Notes under the pieces: model-generated
The model's input: only the letters and a program-made list of their open reading frames with translations
Databases searched by the model: none
What the model was told of the DNA's origin: nothing
Part shown: positions 22,046-33,356 of the stretch, in pieces
Layout of the letters: each line of letters begins with the position of its first letter
How positions within the stretch are numbered: position 1 is the first letter of the stretch
Origin: Hyparrhenia diplandra
Lineage: Eukaryota; Streptophyta; Magnoliopsida; Poales; Poaceae
Assembly: GCA_015847255.1 (NCBI GenBank)
Contig: JADLZK010010869.1
Coordinates: forward strand, 372,001 to 436,000
Length of the DNA: 64,000 bases
Reading direction: 5' to 3'
Made by a program: the position numbers and the translations under genes

Positions 22046-22642
22046 ATGCCCATGGCATCGCTCGATTCGCTCCTGCTCACGCTCCTGGTGTTTCTCGGGG
22101 CCGGTGCCGTGGCCACCGGCGAGGCCGCCGGCCTCCTAACGGCGTCCGGCTGGGTTAGCGGCGCTCGATGGTGGCTCCCGCCGCTGCTGTACTCCATCTC
22201 GGCGCGGCCGGAGCGCGTGGCCCTGGCCGGCTCCCCGGACTGCCTCGGAGACGGGTCCCAGGCCATCAGAGGCGACCGGCGGCGGCACTGCCATCCGGCA
22301 ACGCGACCGGTGGCAGTCCAACACCCAGCGACGCGACCGGCGGCGGCCCTACGTGACGCAACGGGGTACGACATGCCAGCGGCGGAGAGACACTCGCCAG
22401 CGGACCGCGCAGGCGCCGCCGACTCCATCGTCGTCAACCTGTTCTCCTTCGACAGGCGCTGGATCGTGTCGTGCGTATGGGCGACGGTGACAGCCACGCG
22501 TTGCTGCGGCGGGTGCTGGCGCAGCGGCACCCAATCAACCGCGGTAGTAGGTAGTAGTAGTTCTACTGTTTTGATTTCTGATGATTCGAGAGGCTCGGAT
22601 CGAAGCCATGCATGCGAATGCAGAGTCGCCTCTTGCCTCTAG
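22046..22642 (+). CDS. Hypothetical secreted or receptor-like protein, possibly truncated
   Basis: A 198-residue frame starts at MPMASLDSLL; the second Met (22052) gives a cleaner signal peptide, LDSLLLTLLVFLGAGAVATG. After the signal come EAAGLLTASGW and then a low-complexity Arg/Thr/Pro stretch. The start (signal, then EAA-LL-SGW) faintly resembles the N-terminus of grass leucine-rich-repeat receptor kinases. No repeat or kinase follows, so it could be a receptor fragment. An AT-rich TATA-like TTTAAAT lies about 45 bases upstream. Codon bias towards G/C fits a grass gene. I assign no function. Confidence 0.35.
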   Translation: MPMASLDSLLLTLLVFLGAGAVATGEAAGLLTASGWVSGARWWLPPLLYSISARPERVALAGSPDCLGDGSQAIRGDRRRHCHPATRPVAVQHPATRPAAALRDATGYDMPAAERHSPADRAGAADSIVVNLFSFDRRWIVSCVWATVTATRCCGGCWRSGTQSTAVVGSSSSTVLISDDSRGSDRSHACECRVASCL

Positions 22643-22919
22643 TGCTCACGCGTGTCCTTCATTCTGCCTTCTATCATGTACACATCGATTATGTTGCTTT
22701 TTAGATCATATTACTAACTAATATATTTTTACTATTTTTAGATTAGATGATGATTTTCGGTGATGAATCCGTGCTCGCACTTTTTCTCTGGTCATAGATA
22801 TGTATAGGTTCTCTGCTATAAACAATTGTGTATCTACAAATTTTCGTACGTCACATGGACTAGTGTTTCTTGTAAGTGCTCATGAGTTCTGTGAAAATAA
22901 AAGATTTGTAAGTTGTCGT

Positions 22920-23330
22920 AATTCTTATTCTAATTATCGTCACTAGCCATTGGAATTATTTGTAAATATTCCATGGCTATTTGATCATCATGTTGTATCA
23001 AGTTAAAATTATCGTAACTTGTATTAAGTAATACAGAGTTATCGTAAATATTCTTTGTGCAAGTTCTCGTAAATTTCATAGTGCGAATAGTATGAAATTC
23101 TCGTAAATATTTACAATACAAAATTATCATAGATATTTATATAGTACAAAATTCTCGTAAACATCATTATAAAATTCTCGTAAATATACACAGTATAAAG
23201 CTCTGGTAAACATTCACAGTACAAACTTCTCGTAAATATTCACATTTAAAATTCCCATAATATTTGCAGATAAAAAGCATAGTACAAAACTATCGTGCTA
23301 CTTATAGTAACCAGAAAAAATGTGCTAATT
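22920..23330. repeat. Degenerate minisatellite with motif TTCTCGTAAATAT
   Basis: Variants of AGTACAAAATTCTCGTAAATATT recur about ten times at uneven spacing of 25-50 bases (for example 23055, 23096, 23149, 23172, 23228). The copies are too diverged for a clean unit. It lies in the 3' flank of the ORF at 22046 and is otherwise non-coding. Confidence 0.7.
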
Positions 23331-24169
23331 ATGGTAATATGACCATTTGCGTGCGTGCCAATTATAGTAACTCTCTTGGTCCTTGCATCCAACGCGTTGG
23401 ATTTGAAATTTGCCTAATTACCGGCAGTGCTACTGCTGGAGCCATCCCCATTAATTAACGTACATGAACGTTGCATGGCTGCATGCAGTAAATTAATGAG
23501 ATTCGACCAGCAGGTGGTCCGGTTGGCCAGTGGTGGTGCGGTCCATCAGCCTGGCTACAGAATATGAAATTTTGTAGTTGGGCTACGGATTATACTCTCC
23601 CTATGAAATTTTGAAGGCTTCTAAAGCCTAATAGGTACTGGAAGCCTGCAGCCAGCTTCCTGGTCTGGTCCGCACCAGGCTGGGAGGCGCACCCCGCGGC
23701 CCGACCAGCCCACCCAGCCCAACCAGACTGGATGCATATAATTCAGGTCAGAAATGCGTACGAACTTTTTTGTTGCGACGATGCATACGAAGCAGTGGTT
23801 TGAGTGAATTTGAACCAGTTCTGTCGACGCATACAAACCTCCCCGAGCTGACTGTTCCACCTGACACAGGCTGACACAGGCTGACACATGCTGACATGCA
23901 CGCACCCACTCGAATTTCTTCCGTTTTTTTCACGATAATTCCTCAACGAAGCATCGGATTCAAAAATGGTTTTCACCATTGAACTACTGACACTTTTGTG
24001 CATGATTCAAGCTCCACTTTGAATATTTTTTTTAAAAATTTAAAATTCAAAATTTTGTGCACGAGGATAAAGAGTTTATGCTTTCTATCTGTGCATATTA
24101 ACTTGTGTGCGAGTGCATATAAACATGATAGGTGCTCTCATCTTCTCCAAATTTTGAATCATACCACAT

Positions 24170-24440
24170 AAGGGCTGATTTGCGTGCATATATTCACTCG
24201 TCGTGGTGCATATAGATGTTTTGGCATCAATGTTGCCTAGAAACTAGTGGTTGAGATGCATATACTCACTCGTCCAGATGCATATAAACGTTTTGGCATC
24301 GGTATTGCTTCTAAATTAGTGGTTGAGATGCATATATTCACTCATCCGGATGCATATAAAAGTTTTGACGTCAACGTTGCATATAAATTAGAGATCAAGA
24401 TGCATAAATTTACTCGTCTGGATGCATATAAATTCACTCG
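24170..24440. repeat. Tandem array, about 70-bp unit with GATGCATATA
   Basis: Three to four units each contain GAGATGCATATA, then CACTCGTC, then GATGCATATAAA, then TTTTGGCATC. Copies differ at about one position in six. The array gives way to a GC-rich stretch at 24440. Confidence 0.7.
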
Positions 24441-24599
24441 CCTGGTTGGGGAGGAAGCCGCTGCCCGGCGAGGACCGCCCAAGCGACCAAGCTCGCAGTT
24501 TGCCCTACCCCGTGCCCATGGTTGTCGTCCAACAACCGCCGTGCTTTCGTCATCATCTCCCCTTCACACCCACACCGCATGCAAAAAAAAAAAAGAGGA

Positions 24600-24990
24600 T
24601 GTGTCAAACATTACAATCCATTGCGCATTAAGCATACAAATTAGGGTGGAGGTGCATATAAGCATAAAACTGAACAGTGCATACAGATCAAATAATCACA
24701 ATCCATTACCCACATGAAGCATACAAATTAAGATGGAGGTGCATACCAGCATAAAAATTAATAGAATAACAATGCGTATGGATCAAACATTCATAATCCA
24801 TTGCGCATGAAGCATATAAATTAAGGTGGAGGTGCATACAAGCATAAAAAGAACAGTGCATACAAATTAAATAATCACAATCTACTACACATGAAACATA
24901 CAAATTAAGGTAGAGGTGCATACAAGCATTAAAAATTTAATAGAAGAACAGTGCATACAGATCAAATAATCACAATCCATTGCACATGCT
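24600..24990. repeat. Tandem array, about 90-100-bp unit with GTGCATACA
   Basis: Four units contain, in order, AAATAATCACAATCCATT, a CACATGAAGCATACAAATTA block, AAGGTGGAGGTGCATA and a run ending GAACAGTGCATACA. The GTGCATAC motif continues singly to 25510. The match between units is good enough to align by eye. Confidence 0.75.
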
Positions 24991-26380
24991 TACATTGTCG
25001 CCTCATACAAATCCATCACACCATGCATACACATCACACCTAACATACAAAAACACATCACACACCGCATACAATTTTGTTTTCACATCGCCGTTGTCGT
25101 TGTGCCCTACACGCCCATGCCGGCGCCGTCACGATTCCATGCTTGTCTTGGCCGCCGCCATCGCCGTCGTCGTCTTAGGTACACCATGCGCCATAGACAC
25201 CATAGCCTTGACGCCCACACCGTCATTCTTGTCGTCGCCGCCGCTTATTGCCGTGTATGCGCCACCACAACTATCAAGATGTATAGACATTTTATTATGT
25301 GTGCATACGTAGACCAAAAAATAAGAATAAAGAATCATAAAAGGTTGGGAATAGTGCATACGGAACCAATGAGCAGTAATTTAATTACACATCATATGAG
25401 AGATCGTGCATACAAGCTCGCATCATCCCTAAGGCCCAAGCAAAATAATTTCAGATCAAAGCTCAAGCATCGAAAGTATTAAGTTGGGAATAGTGCATAC
25501 GGAATAGTGCATACAAAAATTTGAATTGTAACTAGTGTGCACGTGAATCCAAATTAGAAGCATACTGAAACTACCAAATGAATCATCTTCAAGTGCCTCC
25601 AACTATGCCGATGACACAAAGGGGAAAAATAAAAATATCTTCGCTATCGCATAAAGTGCATACGAACCTTGGATCTTGACGGAGATGGTGGGAGAGGAGG
25701 GAACCGATGACGACCCATCGCCGCCTCCCTGGATCTCGCAAATTTTTGAAAAAAATGGGAGAGAAGCCGACCTCCCGGGGCGGCCGTGCTCGAGTGGGAA
25801 TCGGGGCGCAGAGGTGACAGCGTCGTGCGGGGAGGTGCGGGGACGGGCGCCGCCGGCCGTGGTGAGGAGGGGCGTCGCTTTCGTCCGGTGCGAGGGGCGG
25901 GGAGGGGGGCGCTGCGGGGGCTGGGCGCCGAGATGCCGTCGCGTGGCCGGAAGCGGATGTGGCCACGCCGGGTGCTCGAGGGACGGCGCTGGGTCTTGGC
26001 GTCGTCGGGCTGGCAGGGCGGGCCGCCGGGCGCCTTCCCCCGCCTTCGGTGGTCTTGCGAGCCCTGGCCGGCCGGTAGCGCCGTGAGGAGGCGGAGGGTA
26101 AGCGCCGTCAGCGGGAAGGAGAGGGACGGGGGGAGGGCGCCGCGCCGGGTCGCGTCGTAGGTTGCCTGCCGATTTTTTTTTTTCTGAAATTGCCGATGGG
26201 TGTGGGGTGGGTGGCGCCAGGATGGGCTAGTGGATCAGGGTATCTTTGCATATATAAGGCCCAAAAAGGTGGGCCGGTAGGGTGGATTGATTGGGCTAGT
26301 GGGTAGGTGGTTTGGTGGCACCGGATCATTTGGATTGGCTCGGGGGCTTTCTAGCTATTGGAAGCCCAAAGCTCCCAATA

Positions 26381-26381
<1 letters not shown>

Positions 26382-26411
<30 letters not shown>
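26382..26411. repeat. TA microsatellite
   Basis: A run of about 15 TA units. Confidence 0.9.
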
Positions 26412-26680
26412 AGAGTCGAGTCCAAATTTGAGTGTCAACACTAACATTGGCAACATTACATAGCACAACAGTTCCATTAATCAACCAAGCATACCACAAA
26501 GTCCTTATTACACTTAGCACCACCACAAAGTTCTGGCATCAAATGCTCCACGCTTTACATAACACGATTGTCCGACTTGGCCACAATACTGAAGTTCATC
26601 ACACATAGATAAAACATAACATGATAGAATAAAAGTTGGGACGACGGTTTAAGCGAGAAATAACAAATTCTCCGAGTGTT

Positions 26681-28246
26681 TCATTCTTGGACCCTTTTCT
26701 TAACCTTGACCATGAGCCCGTTCTTCATCTGCAGAATAGTGGAGAGCTTGGGCTCAACTGCATGTCCTTCCACCAGCTCCATGTCGAAGTTCCATAGGAC
26801 GTTGGCCGCCGCTGTCTTCACCTGCATAATCCCGATGTCCTTGCCGAGGCACATCCTTGGCCCCGAGCTGAAGGTCAAGAATTTATGAGAAGGAACGTAC
26901 TGCAGCTTGCTTCCATCACCCGAGAGCCACCTCTCTGGCCTGTACTCCTGGCAGTCATTGCCCCACACGGGCTCCATTCTTGCCATGGCGTACAAGGAGA
27001 TGAGCACGGTGTCCCCAGCGCGCACCTTGTGGCCGCTTGGCAGTGTATCTTCGCGCAGCACAGTCTTGAGCTCCAACGGCACGGGTGGGTAAAGCCTCAG
27101 GGTCTCAAGTACCGCAGCCTGCAAGTAAACTAGTCCTTTCGTCTCCTCCGGCTCAAAGATCACCATGGCATTTGGTTCTTTACCTGCGGTGGCGGCGGCT
27201 TTGTGCGATGCGATGGGCGCCAGCTCCTTGCGGATGCGAGACAAGACGGAGGGATTCCTAGCCATATTGTAGAATAGCCAAGACAACCCCCACCCGACCC
27301 GTGTCCGCCCGGCGACAAGATAGGTGATGAATGTTGCAAGGAGGACTTCGTCGTCGTTGCCATAGTTGGGGTCGTTGATGTAGGATGACTGGATGTCCAA
27401 GGAAGCAGCATGTTCATCGTCTTCTTCGCCGCCAACTGAGCGACGGTTCTTTCTTGTCTCCATCGTCTTTCACGGCCGAATCCACGCAGCATTGCCGTGC
27501 CTTGGCCAGCCTCCTCTCGACCAATGTTTAGCCGTCTCATCACCTTCCGGACTAACGCCGCATCACGTTTTCGGAATATGGGCACCTCCATGACGGTGTC
27601 CATGGCATCCGCGGGCGTGAACAGCGGCATGTCCGGGGACAGAGACCAGGGTCCACACCAAAGGCTGGCGTAGCTGCCACATCGAACGCATACCTCGTGT
27701 TCAGCGATGCATGTCGAACGCCGTTCCAGCGTTCGCCATGCGTGCCGAGGAAGGGGAGCAAACCTTTTCGATCTTGTTGCGGCTGCAATCAATTATCAAT
27801 GTTAGAATCCGTGGATTGCATAGGATGCTCTGGATCTTAGCGCGATGCTGGCGGCTTGACTCGCCATCAACAGTGAAGAAACCTCCTTTCATGACGTCGA
27901 AGATTTCTGCAAACTTCTCACCCTTGGGGTAGTTTGCATGGTTTGAAGTGAAGATGTGTCGGACATTTTGTGGGTCGCTGGTAAGGAAGAATTGCACACT
28001 CGTTCCCACTAGTCCGTGCACCTTGTAGTTGCACGCTGAGGCAGAAAGGCCAGCGGTGATAAAGTCGTGTAAGTTGTTGACGTTGGCAACGATGGCTGGG
28101 AAAACGCCTACTACTGGCCAGATCACTGGGAGAGTCGGACTATTTGATCTTTTATATTTGCTATAGAAGTAGTATGCAACAAGGAGAGCAGCCATGGGGA
28201 TCAGTAGTGCTGGAGGAGTCATTGTTATGGACAAGAATGTATACAA
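26681..28246 (-). pseudogene. Cytochrome P450, CYP86/CYP96 clan, frameshifted
   Basis: The full length of an intronless P450 is present on the minus strand, about 510 codons, as usual for CYP96. The N-terminus has a membrane anchor (LLIPMAALLVAYYFY) and TLPVIWPVVG. The C-helix region reads HRAKIQSIL. The middle, GVDPG and DAMDTVMEVPIF, is spread over two frames with shifts near 27790-27640, and another shift lies near 27470. The C-terminal half is open: I-helix AGRTRVGWGLSW, ExxR as ETLRLYPPVP, PERF-like YRPERW, and heme loop FSSGPRMCLGKD with the cysteine ligand intact. The I-helix normally has AGRDT; here T and R replace D and T, which would harm oxygen activation. Family members hydroxylate fatty acids or alkanes in wax and cutin pathways in the endoplasmic reticulum. 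This copy is very probably dead. Confidence 0.88.
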
Positions 28247-28271
28247 GATGGGTTGCCTGCTGGCTCCATAT

Positions 28272-28284
28272 CATATATATATAG
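28272..28284 (-). promoter_or_regulatory. TATA box of the P450 copy
   Basis: CTATATATATA on the minus strand lies about 50 bases upstream of the first ATG (28246) of the P450 frame and about 80 bases from the CACTA element that now borders the promoter. Confidence 0.5.
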
Positions 28285-28360
28285 AAGGTTACAACCCTTG
28301 TGCGGCCGGTGTGCAAACGCATATGCCCACCTGCTATTACTACCATCTACTACCTGCTAT

Positions 28361-29355
28361 CACTACGTGAAACGGAGGCTTTGCCGAGTGTTCAGTTCTT
28401 TGCCGAGTATATTTTTTCGGGCACTCGACAAAGATATTTGGTTCTTTGTCGAGTGTATTTTTTCGGGCATTCGGCAAAGAGCCTCTTTGCCGGCGCCCAA
28501 AAAAAAACTCACGGTAAAAAAAAAAACACTTGGCAAAAAGGCTTTGCCGAGTGCAAAAAAAAAAAAATTTCACTCGGCAAAGAAACTCTTTGTCGAAAGT
28601 GTCAAAAGTAACACTTGGCAAAAAAGTTTTTAAAATCAGTTTTCGTTTAAATTAAAAAGTTTGCAACTACAAAGTTCCATAACTTCTAAAGCTCTACAAA
28701 TCAAATTTAAAATTCGAATTTTTCAAACGAGGATGGGAAAACTTCGTAAATGAAAAGTGTAGATCTCAAACGTTATGAATCTTTTGTAAGTGACAACTTT
28801 TTAATTTGAGATCATCTTATCAATGCAAAGCTATGTCTGAATCTCTCAAATTTGAAATGTGAATTTTACAATGACCTCGGATGAAAAAACTTCCTAAATG
28901 AAAATTGTAGATATCAAAAAGTTATCAAACTTTGTAGTTGACAACGTTTTTAGTTGAATTCGTTTAGGACCTCAAACAAGCAACTTAGACTCGGTTTAGT
29001 ATAATATATGAGGAACCAATACGGAATCTAGACACAAATAACAACCTAGTGCACATGAGTGAAAAAATTCTGGAGAAATCTGAGTTGGATGGAGGCGGTA
29101 GGGGCCTTCCCAAAAAAAAAAAAAAAAATTTTGCTATTATTTTTGAGTTTTTTTCGCTTTTTTTTTATTTGCCGAGTGTTTTCCGATACTCGGCAAAGTC
29201 ATTGTCGAAAGTGCCGATAAAAACACTCGGCAAAGAAGCCCTTTGTCGAGTGCTCTTTGCCAAGTGTTACACTCGACAAAGGCTTTACCGAAGTGTATAA
29301 GGGCCTTTGCCGAAAGTGTTTTTGACACTCGGCAAAGAGCTTGATTCTCGTAGTA
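28361..29355. mobile_element. CACTA element next to the P450 promoter
   Basis: The left end is CACTACGTGAAACGGAGG and the right end, read inward, is TACTACGAGAATCAAG; the first base of the right terminus is mutated. Both are followed by the grass CACTA subterminal motif TTTGCCGAGTG, which occurs several times in both orientations at each end (28380-28620, 29170-29340). The 3-bp flanks are TAT and TCT, one mismatch. There is no transposase, so at 995 bp it is a deletion derivative. Confidence 0.88.
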
Positions 29356-29548
29356 TCTCGTCATCTTTCTGCAGAGATTATTGGCCTTACAGCGCATATA
29401 TTAATTATATGTCTAATCTTCTACCTGTTATATGTAATCTTCACCATATATCTATATGGTATCTACCTGTTATCCAAGGAATTATATGCCTAATCTTCAT
29501 CATTTTCTTCTATCTACCTGTTATCTTACCAAATATCCTACATATAAT
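29356..29548. other. AT-rich spacer
   Basis: A short stretch with several ACCTGTTAT repeats; no gene seen. Confidence 0.4.
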
Positions 29549-29795
29549 GGCAACGTATCTTGTGCAACCATGCTTAATGTGCAACGTATGCAACCATCAA
29601 TTAAGGCCACAAGATCGGATCCAACTTCTGCGATGTTTTTTCACTTAAACTCCTCCACCTGTGGGGTTTAAATCTAACCCGAGGTGGGAGGGTTTAAGTT
29701 AAAAAAACCGAGACGTTGGATCTAGATCCTATGGTCTTAATTGGTGGTTGCATACGCGTTACACACTAAGCTTGGTTGCACTGAGATATGTTCTC
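29549..29795. mobile_element. Small MULE-type inverted-repeat element
   Basis: The two halves are inverted repeats of about 100 bp. The left arm contains ACGTATCTTGTGCAACC and TGCAACCATCAATTAAG; the right arm, reversed, gives ACATATCTCAGTGCAACC and TGCAACCACCAATTAAG. Flanks are ACATATAAT (29540-29548) and ATATATAAT (29796-29804), a 9-bp duplication with one mismatch. The ends resemble those of the larger MULEs at 44207 and 49421 (CGTATC, GTGCAA). It could fold into a long hairpin if transcribed. Confidence 0.8.
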
Positions 29796-29821
29796 ATATA
29801 TAATATATCTAATCTTCTATA

Positions 29822-30058
29822 CTGCCTGTCCAAAAACAACTTTGTTTCACAAGTCATCTAGAATTTTAAATTTGACAAAGTTTGTAGATGATTTTATTTA
29901 CATTTAGATCTCCAATTAGGCTTATCATGAAAATATATTTTATGATTAATCTAATGCTACTTAGATATTTTGGTCATGGACTTAAAAAATATTTTGGAGG
30001 AATGAAGAGTTTTTACTTCTTGGAAAAATGATTCACTTTCTTTTTGGGACAGAGTGAG
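29822..30058. mobile_element. Stowaway-like (Tc1/mariner) MITE
   Basis: The left end CTGCCTGTCCAAAAACAAC and the reversed right end CTCACTCTGTCCCAAAAAG resemble the grass Stowaway terminus CTCCCTCCGTCCCAAAA. A flanking TA is visible on the left only. The body is AT-rich and non-coding. Confidence 0.5.
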
Positions 30059-30849
30059 GAGTTAAAAAGTAGCATTTAGAAGTTATAATAGATCTTCTAA
30101 ACTTATTTAATATATGGATTGAGCACTCTGTTAGTTTCAAGAATCAGGAACACCTCGTCCGCACTCCAGAGCCGGTGATCACTAGAACAGATATGCTTTT
30201 TCTCAATTAATACTCTTTCCATTTTAAATTGTAAAGTGTTTCCCACGCTCTCGCCTCTCGGAAAAAAATTGTAAAAGTGTTTTGGTTTGTTAGGTACATT
30301 ATTTTTACTATATATCTAGACATAGTGTACATCCAGCTGCCTTACAATTTAGAACGATTGGACTACAAAATGCTCTGATTAAGATACAGAATAAAATAAA
30401 AATTCAGATGTTCCATACTTTTTTGACTAGCTGATATTATATATTATTGCTCACAGGATATCCTTATCCCCAAAAAATAAATACTTACACTGTGTACTGT
30501 GAGTGTTCCTGTTACAGATTGAAACATATACCTAAGCTCCGCCTTTACTGTTGTTTTGGATAAGTGTAGGAACACTGACAGGCTCATTGTCGATAGCACT
30601 GAACACCGACGTTGATTCGAACTCCCCATATGGACAACAGACATCGGCGGTCAGCTGGTAGTTGTGTTTACATAATGGAAAATATTATCTGATTTCATTT
30701 CACTTAAGACTTTGCTTATTTGAAGTAGGTTAGGTGAAAATTGAAGCAAAAAAAGAGGAATCAGGCCAGGCATATTACACGCAAATCGATCGGATTACAA
30801 GGTTCATCATAAAAATATAATTGAATGAGCCTTCCCTGTTAAGATTCTC
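30059..30849. other. AT-rich spacer with a second MITE fragment
   Basis: 30207-30360 starts TACTCTTTCCATTTTAAATTG, similar to another Stowaway-type terminus, and has a related inverted block near 30340 (TTACAATTTAGAA). The rest is anonymous. A minus-strand frame at 30444-30644 has no domain. Confidence 0.4.
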
Positions 30850-30897
30850 TCAAAGTTTGAACAGGCCGGCCTGCTTGATCGTCCGCGCGCTGCCCAT
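30850..30897 (-). CDS. Possible last exon of a small gene
   Basis: The minus strand reads MGSARTIKQAGLFKL then a stop, with GC-rich codons in AT-rich surroundings. A signal-peptide-like exon in the same orientation lies 500 bases upstream. The splice junctions do not fit in phase with the simplest acceptor, so this is a guess based on codon composition. Confidence 0.2.
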   Translation of the reverse strand: MGSARTIKQAGLFKL

Positions 30898-31387
30898 CTT
30901 GATCGATTGATTCCAACAATCACCTACATACATATGCGCCATCAGGAAATAGTCCACACCACAATTGAATTAGCTCCCCGTCATGCATCTAGCCCCATAA
31001 TTAACTGTAGGTCATGATGTGGATGCATCTCGTTAATTAATGGTCTATCATATATCTTTCAGCATTTGTTGTTTTGTCTTTGGTCCTCTAATGAATGTGG
31101 ATGTGAAAATAGACACTGTGCAGTAGTTGGATACTGCGCATGAATTAAGTTGGTTTCGTCAGATGTTTATCGAGACATTCAAGCAAAGGTGAAATCCAGT
31201 TTTGATGAACTACTATAAGCTAGCTTCATCGAGATATGCAAATTATCAAGTGATTTTTTTTTTCTGGGGTACATTTCAAGAAAAACATCCACCACTATTT
31301 CTAATTCTAAAAAACTCAAATTGCACCATTCTAGACAATGAAATGAGAAATGCTAGTGATGAAACATGAGAGGATGAAGTTGGTAAC

Positions 31388-31484
31388 CTTTAGAACCGAA
31401 GAATGGATGTAGCACTCGAAGAAATCGGAATTGGCCGGAGGCGGCAGCAGCAGAGAGCAGGTGACGAGCAAGAACAGAGTACAT
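31388..31484 (-). CDS. Possible first exon with a targeting peptide
   Basis: The minus strand reads MYSVLARHLLSAAAASGQFR and then FLRVLHPFFGSK, 32 codons and one base, followed by a good GT donor. The composition (Arg, Ser, Ala, no acidic residues) suits a mitochondrial presequence. Short final exons of small organelle proteins are common in plants, so this and 30850-30897 may be parts of one gene. The intron or promoter contains a segment duplicated at 36483-36595. Confidence 0.3.
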
Positions 31485-31722
31485 GAAATGGCTCGAGTTG
31501 AGGGAGGAAGAAAGGTGGCCTATATCCGGGACCTTTAGTCTGGGTTTGTGCTTTCAACCCGGACTACGGTCCATCACTAATCCCGGTTAGAGCCACCAGC
31601 CGGGATTAGAAACTTAGGTCCCAGCTGTAAACTACAATCGGGACTGTAGGATGACCTCTAGTCTCGGGTTTGAACTACTAACCAAGATTAAAGGCACCAC
31701 CTGCAAAAGTTGTAAGTGTAGC

Positions 31723-31935
31723 TGTTGGGTGATTGCTCAACACAACACTTTATTGATGATGATATGGTTTACAAAGTGGCCATTCAACATGGCGTTATAA
31801 AGGATGTCGGGGGTATTTATTGCCCCCCCGACTTCGTAGTGGTACAAAAATTACAGGAACTCTGAAGTGAATCTCTACAATCTATCTGTCTTCACGAAGT
31901 TCCTTTCTCTGTCTCTGTGATGATTTTCCTTTTGC
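31723..31935 (-). repeat. 3' LTR remnant
   Basis: About 200 bases align with 35942-36155. Homology ends at about 31935, where reverse-transcriptase sequence begins, marking a deletion through the end of pol and the LTR start. Confidence 0.85.
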
Positions 31936-32420
31936 TGAAATTTCCTTTTTGTACTCCGAAGATACATTTTTCAGGGTTGAGCTTGAGATTTGATTTTCTT
32001 AAGTTCTCGAATGTTTGCTTCAAATCTTTTATGTGGTCTCCGCGCTTCTTGCTTTTTACTATTATGTCGTCGACATATGCCAATAGATTGTCTCCGATTT
32101 GATCTTTGAGTGCTACCGAAGTCATTTTGATAAAACTTGACCCGGCATTGCGAAGTCCCTCGGCATTCTTTGGAAACAAAAGATGTTCCAAATGGTGTGA
32201 TAAAGCTTGTTTTTTTCTTCATCTTTCTTTTTCATGTAGATTTGATGATATCCTAAGAAACAATCTAGGAAACTTAGCATCTCACTTCCTGCAGCTTGGT
32301 CAACTAATGTGTCGATTCTTGGTAGAGGGAAGTTGTCTTTGGGGCAAGCTTTGTTAAGATATGTGAAATCTATGCACATCCTCCATTTTCCATTGCTTTT
32401 CTTCACCATCACAATGTTTG
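31936..32420 (-). pseudogene. pol: Reverse transcriptase fragment, Ty3/gypsy
   Basis: Minus-strand frames read SNGKWRMCIDFTYLNKACPK, then SFLDCFLGYHQI, then LLAYVDDIIVKS with the YVDD catalytic motif, and LKLNPEKCIFGVQKG. They are in two frames with a shift near 32200. The thumb and everything after it are deleted. Confidence 0.9.
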
Positions 32421-32924
32421 CTAGTCATGTCGTGATCGAATTGAACTTCTCTTATGACCTTCGCATCAAGTAGTCTTTGCACTTCAGCCTTCGCGGCTAT
32501 TGTTTACGCCTTTAGAAATCTTTCTTAGCTTTTGTTTCTTTGGCTTGTAATTGGGATCGATATTTAGGCGATGTTCAATAATGTCCATGTTGACTCCTTC
32601 TAAGTCTTTTGCTGACCATGCGAAGACATCTTGATTGCTTCTTAAGAAAGTTATTAGTTGGTCTTCTTCTTCTTTTGCTAGATTTGCTCCTATGATAACT
32701 TTTTTTGTCTGTTACCATTGGATCTAGCAAAACTTATTTGGTTTTCGCCTTTGTGCAAGTCTTCGCTTTTTCCTATGACTTCGCGTTTTTGTTTTCCTTT
32801 TCTTCGTCTTCGATTTCTTCAATGGCCAAGACATTTCTTTGTGCTGGTGTTGAGTCTTTCTCAATGTTTCTTGCTTCTATTTGATTTCCATGAATTGATA
32901 TTGGGCCGTTGATTGCTAGTACTT
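32421..32924 (-). pseudogene. Spacer between protease and RT, decayed
   Basis: Broken gypsy pol sequence; scattered similarity to the pre-RT linker is expected but I saw no clear motif. No other gene. Confidence 0.4.
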
Positions 32925-33356
32925 TCACACATAAGTAAGAATAGTTGATTCTGTGCCGAAGATGTTCAAACTTCCACTTCCGAATATGGCATTGTATTGA
33001 CTGTGCATTTCTACAACATCAAACGCGACTTGTTCTGTTCTTGCATTGTTTTGTGTTTTGAAAGAGACTAGAAACACAATTCTTCCAATTGAGTTTATCC
33101 TTTTGCCGAAGCCAACTAGTGGATATTCCGCTCTTCCCAAGTTTTGTCTTTCGATTTGCATTGCATCCAAGGTTGAAGCGAAGAGAATATCCGTGGAGCT
33201 TCCTCCATCTACTAGATTTTTTGTAACATCCCACCCATCAATATTTGCTTCTATGACCATTGCATCCAAGTGTGGATAGTCTTTGAGTTTCATGTCTTGT
33301 TCTGTGAAGATAATTGGTTGATGTGACCATCTTGTTTTCTTGTATGGCCCTTCCAT
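32925..33356 (-). pseudogene. Retroviral-type aspartic protease, Tat-type
   Basis: A 143-residue frame with KNLVDGGSSTDILF as the active-site region (the usual aspartate-Ser/Thr-Gly is here DGGSS) and a later YNAIFGSGSLN corresponding to the flap/YNAILGR region. The upstream QPIIFTEQDM is typical of this lineage. It would have cut the gag-pol polyprotein. Confidence 0.85.

Larger units (their letters stand above)
23331..26381. other. Repeat-rich stretch without an identified gene
   Basis: AT-rich DNA carries several tandem arrays (listed separately) and two GC-rich islands at 25080-25260 and 25690-26160. The second island is open on both strands for 120-135 residues, but the predicted peptides are Arg/Gly/Pro-rich and show no domain. 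A short array of CTGACACAGG units lies at about 23864-23896. Motifs around GGAAGC and CTTCC near 23640 and 26360 hint at a large element, but I could not define termini. Confidence 0.4.

Noticed and set aside
25589..26160. GC-rich frames on both strands as a gene
   Set aside because: They are open only because of high GC content; the peptides are Arg/Gly/Pro-rich without a domain or start context.
28361..29355. CRISPR-like spaced repeats (TTTGCCGAGTG)
   Set aside because: The repeats occur in both orientations near the ends of an element with CACTA termini and are CACTA subterminal repeats.
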